Positions 13,887-25,125 of a stretch of 64,000 nucleotides of DNA are shown here, piece by piece. A model generated the notes under the pieces. That model worked only from the letters and a program-made list of their open reading frames with translations. It was not told the origin of the DNA and ran no database searches. Positions within the stretch are counted from its first letter, which is position 1; each line of letters opens with the position of its first letter. A program made the translations under genes and the position numbers. Origin of the DNA: Hyaloperonospora brassicae (lineage: Eukaryota; Oomycota; Peronosporomycetes; Peronosporales; Peronosporaceae); contig CANTFL010001296.1 in NCBI GenBank assembly GCA_947650285.1, positions 186,001-250,000 of the forward strand. The letters run 5' to 3'.

Positions 13887-14332
13887 ATGACTGCCGACTA
13901 CACGCTGGACGAGATCCGCCGCTTGGCCGACACGAACCCGGAGAAGCTCGCGCAGGAGTACCAGGCGTCGCGCGCTGCCACTGCGAACCTGGTGGACCGT
14001 GCGCGGGCCGGCATTGCTGCACGTGCGGCCAACCCGCCTACGAACAAGTTCCAAGCGTGGGCGCAAGGCTACGGCAACCGCTTCATCTACAGCGGCAGCT
14101 TCAAGCCCGTCATGCACATGATGCTGATCGTGGGCGGTGCTGGCTGTGCCGTGGAGTACTGGTGCCACCACCGTAAGTTGATCAACTATGAGGAGCCGCT
14201 GGATAGAAACTCGTTTCTATTTGCACGGCGCTCAACGGTCTTGTGCTGTGGGCCATTTCTAATGCGTTGCTGTTTGCTGCGCTGTGTACAGGACACGCGT
14301 TTGCGGACAAGAAGGAGGGCGAGCACCACTAA
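13887..14332 (+). CDS. small single-pass, probably mitochondrial membrane protein (possible ATP synthase subunit), two exons
   Basis: Exons 13887-14172 and 14292-14332 give 108 aa; the 119-nt intron has a GTAAGT donor and a GTACAG acceptor. The start chosen is MTADYTLDEIRRLADTNP; an in-frame non-ATG extension upstream is not needed. A helical, charged N-terminal half is followed by RFIYSGSFKPVMHMMLIVGGAGCAVEYWCHHRH, one membrane helix with aromatic and His-rich flank, and a short charged tail ending EGEHH. Size and topology resemble small F1Fo ATP synthase subunits such as subunit f, but I cannot confirm the family. It is divergent from fadH. The gene model is solid; the function is tentative. 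Confidence 0.7.
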
Positions 14333-14692
14333 CTGGACCGATCGTCGTGCTGTCACGCTCTGGCTGGTGCTCCATGCTGAATCGGGTTCCTCACGTCTGA
14401 TATTGTCGAAGTTCAGGAACACGTGGAAGCAGACGAGTGAAGTCAGCCACGTGGGACCAGTCTCAGTGCTCGTGCCGGTGAGCGAGCTATTTCTTGGACG
14501 GAAGGATGACGCGACGCTTGGTCGAGGACGTGTTACAGTCTCCAGCTCGAGAAATAAAACATTGTGAGCACGACCGCAAAACAACACGCTGAGTCTCAGT
14601 TGTTCTGACGTCGATTGATTTGTCGCGTCTCTCTTTGCTGCAAGCCGACATTCTCGCAGGGACTCTGCCCACGTGATGCAGCTGATATGCTG

Positions 14693-15703
14693 TCACAAGA
14701 GCGATGCCTGTTCCGCGGAGATACAGAGCTCTCGTGTCGGGATCTTCCCATAGCCTCGTACGACCAGTTTTTCAGGGTACACATGCACTAGTGCGTGAGC
14801 AGTCTCGGACGGAGCGCATTCTAGGACGGCGTCGCACACGACATAGTGCACTCCTCTCTTGCGGGAGCCCTCGTGGGCATAGACGTATCCGTTGGCGTGT
14901 GCATGACCTGAAAAGACGGCACAGATGCAGTCAAACTGCTCGATGAGCTGCAGCATTTCGGGGTAGTTCCACAACAAACTAGAGGGTGCAGGTGTCGAGC
15001 TCGGGTGGATCGGAATGTGCGTGAAGAGCACCACGTGCTGACCATTCGTCGTGGCTCGCACGAGCGTCTTCTCGAGCCACTGCTTCTGCTCTCGATCCAC
15101 TGCGCCGTTGAAGGCGACGAACCTCCGTTGCTCGTTGACAAGACCCGCAGGAGAATTGAGGTTCTCGTTCGGGTTCACGCGGCGAAGCAAGGTCAAGGCT
15201 TCTTGAAACACGGGGTCACTCTCCTCACGTCCGAGGATCGACAGCCCGTAGCAGTCCAGCACGATGAAGCAGAACTGAGGTGCATCTGGAACTTGAAAGT
15301 CGTAGTAGCGACGTTGTTGATAGAGCAGATCGCGCTCGATCGTAGCAGCGGAGAAGTTGTAGAGCTCGTGGTTGCCAATCAAGTGATGCACTGGCCCCAC
15401 GGCCTCTACGAACGGCGTCCACGCTGCTTTAGTGGCTTCCAGCGCCTGTCGAGACGTCGCAGCTGGTCGGTTCTTGCCATCCACGAGGTCCCCCAAGTTC
15501 ACTGCAAAGCGGAGTTTCAACGGCGGCTGAGCTTCTTCGCTCTTGGCCACGCACAGCCATTCCGCGACCACTGCTCGCAGCTGTAACAGTGCGTTTCGGT
15601 AGTACCGCTGCGACGTGTGGTGAAAGTCCCACCCGTCCTCGACGTCGGCGTATTGCACGTCAGCGACTAAGCCGAACGAGACCAATGGCGTCGCGGTGGC
15701 CAT
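14693..15703 (-). CDS. ADPRM: Mn-dependent ADP-ribose/CDP-alcohol diphosphatase
   Basis: 336 aa in a single exon, ATG at 15703. It is a calcineurin-like metallophosphoesterase: FGLVADVQYAD (first metal motif), FAVNLGDLVDG, LIGNHELYNF, FTHIPIHP and FSGHAHANGY appear in order with all metal-binding Asp/Asn/His residues present. The DVQYAD(V)EDGWDF start and YYRNAL helix are characteristic of ADPRM rather than other phosphoesterases. Known members hydrolyse ADP-ribose, CDP-choline and related pyrophosphates. No signal peptide is seen, so it is cytosolic. It shares a roughly 650-bp divergent upstream region with the dynactin gene. Confidence 0.92.
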   Translation of the reverse strand: MATATPLVSFGLVADVQYADVEDGWDFHHTSQRYYRNALLQLRAVVAEWLCVAKSEEAQPPLKLRFAVNLGDLVDGKNRPAATSRQALEATKAAWTPFVEAVGPVHHLIGNHELYNFSAATIERDLLYQQRRYYDFQVPDAPQFCFIVLDCYGLSILGREESDPVFQEALTLLRRVNPNENLNSPAGLVNEQRRFVAFNGAVDREQKQWLEKTLVRATTNGQHVVLFTHIPIHPSSTPAPSSLLWNYPEMLQLIEQFDCICAVFSGHAHANGYVYAHEGSRKRGVHYVVCDAVLECAPSETAHALVHVYPEKLVVRGYGKIPTRELCISAEQASLL

Positions 15704-17269
<1,566 letters not shown>

Positions 17270-18122
17270 AACGGAGCTCTTGGATTCAAAGAAGGGACAA
17301 GGAAGTGGCTGTAAGCTGTAACAGAAACGAAAAATATTGAGTGTGAAGTGGATCACACTCACTGGTTCCGATTCCAGTAGCAGTGTCTGCCATTATATCT
17401 GAACGACAAGCGCTGCTCATGGTCGAAGATCGTAATGCTTCTTTGCGTTCCAAGCATTGCTGTGCCATGCTTTCGCTTCTATCTGCTGCAGTGGTCTCGA
17501 ATGAAGCTTGGTAGAGCTACGTTTGACTGCAATACACGATCAGCTGTCAATCCTTAGGCCTTGATCACTCATCCGTCTCTCGAAGATGTGATCCGCCCGG
17601 CTTGCTTGTTCTCAGGCTCCACGATCGCTTGCCACCGCCATATTGTTCTTGTAACAAGCACAGCTTTGGCCTCAGACTGATACAGTCAGAGTCGAACAGT
17701 CTTACCGCGTAATCGATTCCTCGCTCGATGCAGCTTATAAACTCGAGCCGTTGGAAGACATCGAGCAGGCTTTGGCTATTGTGTGACATCAAGCAGACAG
17801 TCTCGCACAATCACCAATACTGCCATAGCTCAGACTGTAAGCTGTGCAGCATAACGTGCGTGCGTTGTTCAGCATGGTGCACTAACGACGCTTTGCGCTG
17901 GAAAACAGCAGGCAATGCGCGTACCAAATCGCAAACATCTCTTCCCGTGGCGGCAATCGCACAAGAAGTTGTGTCATTGCGACTGCAATGCAGTGAAAGC
18001 AATAAATAGTCGCCACATTGAGTACGTCGATCTGTCAATGCACTGAAGCGTCTTGTCCTGTAACAAACGCATGCATGACAGCCTCACTGCGATCGGGCGA
18101 GTCGCACCCACGTTGCTCGCGG
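17270..18122. other. intergenic, convergent 3' ends
   Basis: This is the 3' flank of DCTN5 on one side and of the minus-strand hypothetical gene on the other. No gene, RNA or repeat is recognised in about 850 bp. Confidence 0.45.
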
Positions 18123-18425
18123 CTAATAAGGTCTGCTTCGTTTCGTCGGAGATGGCCCGAGATCTTCAGGATGGAATCGACGGTCTTCATCCTGCAGCTC
18201 GAGCACCCGTTTGCCTTTGAAGAACCCCTTTGCAGCACATGTCGAAGCAGAAGACAGCGACGAGTAGCTCATCCGTCGGTGCAGTAAACTGTTTGTCGCT
18301 GACCACTCCTTCTCGCTGTTGTATCCGCTATCGCTCTGTGGAGTAGGAGACAAGTGCACATCGTCGCTATCGCTGCGCAGTCTCGACGCTGCACTGTCGG
18401 TCCGTGCGAGCGTCAACGTATCCAT
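18123..18425 (-). CDS. hypothetical small Ser-rich protein
   Basis: From the ATG at 18425 this is a 100-aa protein (MDTLTLARTDSAAS...). The frame is open further upstream to an ATG at 18842, but that part is Arg/Pro/Thr-rich and looks non-coding. The C-terminal 60 residues (DSGYNSEKEW, RRMSYSSLSS, KGFFKGKRVLELQDEDRR, SPTKRSRPY) have a protein-like composition with possible phosphosites (RRMSYS, a SPTK proline-directed site) and a basic, NLS-like end. No domain is recognised. A nuclear phosphoprotein would fit, but this is speculation. Support is only the open frame, composition and position between real genes. Confidence 0.4.
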   Translation of the reverse strand: MDTLTLARTDSAASRLRSDSDDVHLSPTPQSDSGYNSEKEWSATNSLLHRRMSYSSLSSASTCAAKGFFKGKRVLELQDEDRRFHPEDLGPSPTKRSRPY

Positions 18426-18954
18426 CAAAGCTGCTGCTGGTGGTCCATGCCAAGGAGCGGCAAAGCTCCGTGTGGTCCCCGAACGTGCTGTCGCCGTCGG
18501 GGGACGTCCGTGATCCCTACGACCAGACGTGACAACGTCTGGTCGTCCATGACTGCAGTCAAAGTCCTGTCGTCTCGGGCTAATGTGACTCGTGCGCCGG
18601 TGCCGCTGCTGGTGCTGTCTCTGAGTCGGCGTGCAGGGTTTGCCCGTCGAACGCAGAGCTCCTTCTTGGACCTGATGAGGGACGCTCAGCGGCCGTGGAC
18701 GCGCTATCGGCAGCAGCGTCATGTTCATCTGTACGAAGCTCCAAGTGGACCGGTCACTACTGCAAGAGGGACGTGCGGTCTCGATCGTCTCCTTTGCAAT
18801 ACCGCGTGGTCCGATGTCGTTGTCGTTCGCGTTCCGTGTCATGTTTGCAGCTATAGCTACAGGAGAAGCGGTGCGCGAAGAGGGAAAGAGCGTACGTCTG
18901 TGTGGTGGGTGTGACCAAAGCGACGCAAAGGGGTCGACAGAAGACGGACGTGTT

Positions 18955-19012
18955 GAGTGTGTCTGTGTGTGTCTGTCTGTGTGTCTGTCTGTCTGTCTGT
19001 CTGTCTGTGGCT
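18955..19012. repeat. TGTC/TG microsatellite
   Basis: An uninterrupted series of GTCTGTGT/GTCTGTCT units. A similar GTCT tetranucleotide run lies at about 8567-8592 just downstream of LYAR. Both are simple-sequence repeats with no sign of function. Confidence 0.9.
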
Positions 19013-19330
19013 ACGTCTGTGCGAAGAGAATCGATCGATGGAGTGATGGAGGATGGCCGGACAACTGCGCTTGTGGCTTGTGACTCTTCAAGATCAAAAC
19101 GTCGACGTGTGGTGTCGGGTGTTCAGATATGAGGAGGTCGGAACCAAACGCGTGTTGGGTTGTGTCGCGACGAGCTGCTGGGAACGGGAAAGACGACGAG
19201 AGGGTGGGAACGAGGAGCTGGTGGAGCTGGAGCTGGAGCTGATGCTGGTGGAGGGTGTGTGTGTGTCTCTCTCTCTCGGTATGTCTCTCTGGGTGGGACT
19301 GTGGGAAAACACTGTGAGTGAGCGAGCAGC

Positions 19331-19948
19331 TCAAGAGGTCGCCCCCACGACAGCCGCCTCGCTCCGAAGAGCAGCCGACGACGACTGCCTACGTCCAGTT
19401 GGGCCTTTACGCAGCGTTTCGCCTTTGGCTACGAGTGATCGGCGCTGTTCGAGGACGCGGGCCAACAACGTGTGGTCGACGAGGTCCGTCGCCTGCTCGC
19501 CTCGGACAGGCTGGAGCGAGGCAGGCCGCAAACCGAGCGAGTCGCGCACGTGGGGCGGCAGGTTTCCAGGGCGTTTCAGTGTCGATGCGGTCGTCGTTGG
19601 GTTGCACAAGTGCAGCGAAGCGCGCGCGGGAAGTGCACGCAAGCGCACGGAGCGAGTCGTTGGCGGGTCGACCGACTGCAGCGGAAACAACACTCGTGCC
19701 GCGCCTGCGCCTCGACACTGGTCGTACACTTTTGCAACCCCCAAGTGTCGCTCGAGCAGATCGATGACCCGCGGTCGTCCACATATATTGGCGCACGCCC
19801 CCAACAACTCGATCGTGTGTCGGCAACGACTCGTCTTCATGCAGCTGCCACACGTGTCAGTCGTTGCTGTGTCGTGTCGTGCGACGTTCGATGAACAACG
19901 TGCTGGGGCAACGACCTGACGTCCCGTTCGAGAGCTACAGCACGACAT
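19331..19948 (-). CDS. doubtful hypothetical reading frame
   Basis: An ATG at 19948 opens a frame to 19331 (about 205 aa) with stretches of protein-like composition (RHTIELLGACANICGRPRVIDLLERHLGVAKVYDQC, then an Arg/Leu/Pro-rich part). No domain is recognised. Long frames are also open on the plus strand and in another minus frame here because the DNA is GC-rich, so coding status is uncertain. If real, it may be one exon of a longer gene. The bases from 18430 to 20420 contain no other supportable gene. Confidence 0.2.
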   Translation of the reverse strand: MSCCSSRTGRQVVAPARCSSNVARHDTATTDTCGSCMKTSRCRHTIELLGACANICGRPRVIDLLERHLGVAKVYDQCRGAGAARVLFPLQSVDPPTTRSVRLRALPARASLHLCNPTTTASTLKRPGNLPPHVRDSLGLRPASLQPVRGEQATDLVDHTLLARVLEQRRSLVAKGETLRKGPTGRRQSSSAALRSEAAVVGATS

Positions 19949-20426
19949 GCTTTCGTGCACACTTACTTGCTCAGCTTCTGGCCTACCCGCTCAGCTCTCA
20001 TATCTACATGTGCTGTCTATCGCGCAGCTCCACGTCAGCAAACGGACTGCACGTTCACAGCTCCTGGACGCAACGACCGGTACCGCGTCGTTCCGTCGTC
20101 ACGGCCAGCAGTCGAGCCAGTAGTCGGCTCGTCTTTTATCGAGGCATTGCGTCCGTGTGGGGCCAAGTCACGTTGTCGGGACGAGTTTCCACCTTCGTAC
20201 GCACGCGCGCCCCGTCGTCTCCTCGTCGTACAACAAAACGACCGACGACTGTACGTACGCCCCCCCACCTCCGCCCGCTCGTGCACAAAAAAATCTCCCC
20301 CTCGACCATTCCAAGATCAGACCCCCGAGCTCCACATCAATAAGTGCCCAGTAGAGCAGTGCGAGTCCAGTCCCAAGTCAGTCCATCCCCGTGCGTCCGT
20401 GTCGCTCGCCCCCTCGAGAGCCCATT

Positions 20427-20888
20427 ATGAGTGACGTCGCTGCGATCATCAACCTCGTCAACAAGTTCGCGCTCGCCTACTCGCTCGAGAACGCCGAGCA
20501 GTCGATCCAGACGCTCCTGTCGCTCTTCACAGACGACGCGACGTTCGTCGAGGAGCTCGTGGGCGGCAAGTGCGCGGGCAAGAGCGAGATCGAAGCGGCG
20601 CTCAAGGACCTGGCCGAGCTCAAGTTCGTGGCCGACACGCGCCACTTGCCGAGCGGCCACGTCGTGGAGCTCCTGGACGCTGACAACGCGACGGTCTCGA
20701 GCCACACGACGGTCTTCTGGAAGTGCACGCCCGTCATGGTCGTCGCCTGGACGGACGTGCTCGTCAAGCGCGACAGCCAGTGGCTGTTCCAGCACCGCGC
20801 AGCTGACGCGGTGCAGAAGAACCTCGAGATGATTGGCGAGATGCAGCTGCGCGGCAAGAAGCAGTACGCGCACAAGGACGAGGCGTGA
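20427..20888 (+). CDS. SnoaL/NTF2-like fold protein
   Basis: 153 aa in a single exon, ATG at 20427 in a clean context (the frame upstream of it lacks another ATG near a promoter). A helical start (IINLVNKFALAYSLENAEQSIQTLLSLFTDDATFVEEL) leads to the curved sheet typical of NTF2-like/SnoaL proteins (HLPSGHVVELLDADNATVSSHTTVFWKCTPVMVVAWTDVLVKRDSQWLFQHRAADAVQKN). This fold hosts small-molecule enzymes and adaptor proteins; no catalytic residues can be assigned. There is no signal peptide. The codon third positions are almost all G or C, which suggests high expression (inference). Confidence 0.75.
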   Translation: MSDVAAIINLVNKFALAYSLENAEQSIQTLLSLFTDDATFVEELVGGKCAGKSEIEAALKDLAELKFVADTRHLPSGHVVELLDADNATVSSHTTVFWKCTPVMVVAWTDVLVKRDSQWLFQHRAADAVQKNLEMIGEMQLRGKKQYAHKDEA

Positions 20889-21344
20889 ACTAGAGCGAGC
20901 AGGTGACTGCAAGCAATGGCGATCGTGTGTGTGTGGATCTCTCTCGCTCTCTCTCGAGCTGTTCCCGTTCTCTCTTCCTGCTTTTGTTTTTTCCATTGTG
21001 TTCAGGTTCGTGCGGTCGCACTGTTGTTTCCATCTGCTTGACAAACAATACACACTCACACACACACACTCAAATATGACTCGCAACCGATCATCGTGCG
21101 ACTTGGCTCTTGACAGAACGTGAAGATACTGTGCTACCCCAACATATATCCGCTGGAAGAGCGATCGGTAGTTCTCGACACACAAAAGTCGCTCGGCCGC
21201 TACGCTGCAACGTAAAGTAAACGCACCTCCCGATACAAACGGGACCCTGTGTTACGTAGGTATCGGGCTGACGATCTCGTTGACAAGTGCAAAGCATCTC
21301 GCACCGTACGGTCCGGGCGAGGTACAGTCACAGCGCTCTACGAT

Positions 21345-24300
21345 CTACGTCGAAAGCGCCGACACGGCAGCCAGTGCCTCCTTGTCTGCAAGCGTCAGTT
21401 CCGGCATGATTGCCTGGAGCAAGTCCGGATCCGCCGTGACGTTTTGCAAAGCCCGAGGAATCGCGTCCTGGCAAACAATAGCGACAGTAGCAGCATCGAC
21501 ACGTTATCCCGAAAGCTCGGCACTGGCCTAACCGAGGCAAAGCACGCACGACGTACCTTCAGGTCTACTTCATTCAACGGATCGAAGTACGCCTCAAATT
21601 CTTCCTCAGGCTCTTCGCCTTCATGGACCTCTACAGCGCCAGCATCGACCAAACGGTCCGACAGAAGTTTGTAATCCTCTGAACATCACACGCAGCACAA
21701 GTAAAAACTGAGTGCACCGTCGGACGAACCCGAAGCCCTACGCCAACCAACGCACGCACTTACCTGCAGGCGCAAACACTGAGGACGATGTTGCGGCACC
21801 AGAGATTGCATCGTCCTCATCGTCGCCGTCCGACGACTCATCGTCCGATGACTCCCACTCCTCCTCTTCCTCTGCCAAGTTCGACATGGTCTTCGCAAGA
21901 ATGACAACCAGCTTTGACAAAAAGTGTACCGTCGTGTACTGTATCTCATCCGATGCACAAGCACTTCGAGCTTTCGATCGCGTCCGGATACCAGTGGCGC
22001 CTGTCCTTGTCGAATCGACCACGCTTCCATTAACGGTAATGGAGTTTATGCGAGGGTCATTCCACGCGACAACCTTTAGCAGCGCACTCATAGTCACCTT
22101 GATGCAGTACAATCCATAGAAATCTTGCTGCTTCTCGATCCAGGTTCGGAACACAAACGTCAGCATGTTTGGCGCCTGCGCACGACCTGCTAGCGCAGCG
22201 GGAGGCGGCAACTGCTCCAACACGTTCAAAAGCTCAGTGCCGTGGGAGTGTACAAGGCGAGCAAACACCATGCACAGAGACTGAACCAGCGACGGCAACT
22301 CTGTTGCCGCCAGTCGGGCGCAGACAGCACTGAGAATTGACTGCACGGTTGCAGTGGGAAGGCTCGGACCCAGCTTCAACAGGATCTGCGTGATCAAGCC
22401 ACCTACACAAGCGGCACTTGCGTCGGAGACTGCAGGTGAGAGTAGTTTTGCTGATACCAACAATATTGTGTCGGTGCCGTTTTCGCCAGCGGCGGTGCTG
22501 TGTGCCATCAGAGGATCCACAGCGAACATCACGAGCCACTTCAAGCACTCGGAGCCAGAATTCAGCACCTTTTCGTCTTCAACAGCACCCAACACCACAA
22601 CAAGTGGCTCAAACGCTTGCTGCACGACCTGGGCCGCTAGATCGGCACTGCCTGCTGCCACAGTACCGCTTGAAGCAAACGAATGACGAAGCAGTGTCTT
22701 CAGGATAGTCAGCGCACTGCCGGCAGTGTAGATACCACTGCCAGCACCTTCCAAGTTCGAAACACTTTGGACAAGCATCGATCGAATCACAGGCAGGACT
22801 TGCTCGTGCACCTTCACCGTCACAGCAGTATCGTCGAGCTGTAGAAGCGCTCCAAACGCACCATCAATCAGTTCAGAAATCAGCGGATCATTCAAGTGCT
22901 GGGTCCAATTACGCAAGAAGCATGAAACCACACGCTGCGCCGACTCAAGAGCTAGACCGTCCGATTCTTGGAGAATAACGACCAGCGTCTCCAGAGAAAT
23001 ATGAAGCGTCTCGTGGGTGGATTGCTCTGCTAAGCTGGTCAGCCGGTCGACGATGACAAAACTTGCCTCCTGCAGCCGTGCCTTACCCACATTATTGCGA
23101 ACAATGGCACCGATCGCACGGCAGGCATACATCCGAACAGGTAAGACTTGGCCTTGCTCGAGCCCCGAAATTGCCATTCGGAAGAAAGCATCCAACATCT
23201 CTCGGTTCATGCCCTGGGCAAGACGACTCGCACACCACAGTGCTCTTGCCCGCAGGTAAATCTCCTGGCTACCCGCGTTCATTACCTTGAACAAAGTTTG
23301 CAAGAAAGCCGAAAGATCCAGCAGCTGGGTGATATCGTTAGCGTGCTTACGAATCGCATCAAGCGTTGACGTGGCCAAACATCCTACAACCAATAACGCA
23401 GCTTCCTGGAGACGCCAGTTGTTTGTGTTTTCAGCCTTCAAGCGTCGTTGAGCCGCACCGAGCGCAGCCACTACAGCCTTTCGTCCCAGCATAGCATCTA
23501 GCTCCGTCAAGAGATCGGTTGCAGCGTTACGCACATTGAACGCCAGACTTTCGTCGTCCTCGTCTGCAACGTACTTGTTCGGGTCCTCTTGCCACGACTC
23601 CATCTGGCTCACCGTGATCTGCATGTACCCGATCATTACAAAAACAAAGTCGGCCAGTCCAGCAACAATCAAATGACGTGTTTTCTTTGTTGGCGCCTGG
23701 ATTGCGCCACGCACAAACTCAAACACAGCGACAATCATCGCACTTCTGCCGATCAGTGCACCCTCTCCATCACTGTCGTAGTCTTCGTCCTCCCCCGAGG
23801 CACTCAGCACCACATCACGGTCGTACACTTCCACGTCGCGAAGCATCAATCCATAAATCTGCGGCATTATCTGCGGCATCATGTCGGTCATCTCCTTCGG
23901 CCATTCACGCACGAAGCTTGCTAGCGATGTCAAGATCTGGATCTTCATCGAGTACTCCTTGACGCTCTGCACCGGTCGCGCTAGCTCCTCTAGAAACAAG
24001 GCAATCCACTGCGTCGTATTCTCATGCAGCAGCTGCTTTGCCACATTGTTGCCCACCTGCGCCTCCATGCCAACCATCAACAAACTGCTTTGCACAATAC
24101 GCGCAGTTCTCGTTCTGGTACCGATTGAAAACTCATTTCTGCGCACAAATAGACGCTGTAAATGTGGGAAAATCGACGCCACGAGTTCGCAGCAATTGTC
24201 GCTGGAGAAGTGTCCCCCTGCAAGCGATAAAAACCGCACAGCCACGTCAATTTGCAGCGTATGCTGACCGGAGATCATCATCATAACAGCTGGCAAGATC

Positions 24301-24695
24301 TCGGGCCATTGGTCTGGCCAATCTCGCTCAAAAATAGCGACCAAAAGGAGACACAGAGCTGTCTGCAGTTTGCTCTGTCCAAAGAGCTCCAGGCGCTGCT
24401 CTAGCGCCAGTACAAGTGCATGCCTGACTTGCGTCTTCTCAGAATCAGAAACGACATAGACACTGTCACTTGTCGCCTCTTCCATTAATGTCCAATAGGA
24501 TGTCACGAGCTGCTTCAGCAAAAGCGCTGCCAAGTGCCGCTGCGTCTCGGACGCTTCCGTTGAGCAGAGAAACTTGACGAGCTCCAGAGCAAAGCCAGGA
24601 AGACGCAGGAGCTCAATCAGACGAGCTTCGCTCTGTGCACGCACGTCCGTGGCCGGGGAGAGGCTGCCCTGGAGAAGCTGCATGAGCTCCATCAT
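21345..24695 (-). CDS. IPO9: importin-9-like karyopherin beta, three exons
   Basis: Exons 24695-21764, 21678-21557 and 21467-21345 give 1058 aa (human importin-9 is 1041 aa); introns are 85 and 89 nt with GTAAGT and GTACGT donors. The start is ATG 24695 (MMELMQLLQGSLSP); an in-frame extension to 24767 has no fitting ATG. The product consists of HEAT repeats throughout. The N-terminal importin-N region reads LLRLPGFALELVKFLCSTEASETQRHLAALLLKQLVTSYW, followed by FERDWPDQWPEILP. A loop of acidic residues near the C terminus (EEEEEWESSDDESSDGDDEDD), as in Kap114/importin-9, precedes the last helices. Members carry histones H2A-H2B, actin and ribosomal proteins into the nucleus. The gene model is well supported. 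Confidence 0.9.
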
Positions 24696-24763
24696 TGTCT
24701 CTTGGGTCTGTTGTCGGAGCAGGTAATTGTGATAGTGACAATAGTGTAGCCATGATGAGGAGC

Positions 24764-25048
24764 TCAATTTCGATAAAGTGAAGCCATGTCAGACGGACGA
24801 GGAGAGACACAAAACAGACGCGAGTCGAGTGGATGGTCAGGAGCTCGGGACGTACAAATATGAGCGATGAACGACTGTATAGAACTATTGATAGCGGTCT
24901 CTTTTACATGTGCTTCAATGAGCTTATTGCGCGGCCCTTTGTCGTGTAAGCGTTCGCGATACAACTGCATTTGTGCGCTCGACTGTGCCTTTTTCACCTG
25001 CACAACTGTTGCTCTTCCTCGCACAGTCTTCAGTTTGCGTGCGTCCAT
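24764..25048 (-). CDS. small basic hypothetical protein
   Basis: 94 aa from a true ATG at 25048, in the 430-bp gap between importin-9 and the SulP gene, all three on the same strand. The first 65 residues are basic and helical (MDARKLKTVRGRATVVQVKKAQSSAQMQLYRERLHDKGPRNKLIEAHVKET); the rest is less protein-like and could be intron or untranslated sequence. No domain is recognised. It could be a small gene, a 5' exon, or chance. Confidence 0.3.
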   Translation of the reverse strand: MDARKLKTVRGRATVVQVKKAQSSAQMQLYRERLHDKGPRNKLIEAHVKETAINSSIQSFIAHICTSRAPDHPLDSRLFCVSPRPSDMASLYRN

Positions 25049-25125
25049 GTCATCGTCATTAGCTCACTCGCGACTTCGCCCATGACCACGAGCAGGTGAG
25101 ACAACAAGTAGTGACAGCGGTTCTC

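Noticed and set aside
19053..19919. Long plus-strand frame through the GAGCTG-rich region
   Set aside because: It is low in complexity and reads through a simple repeat; two other frames are open as well.
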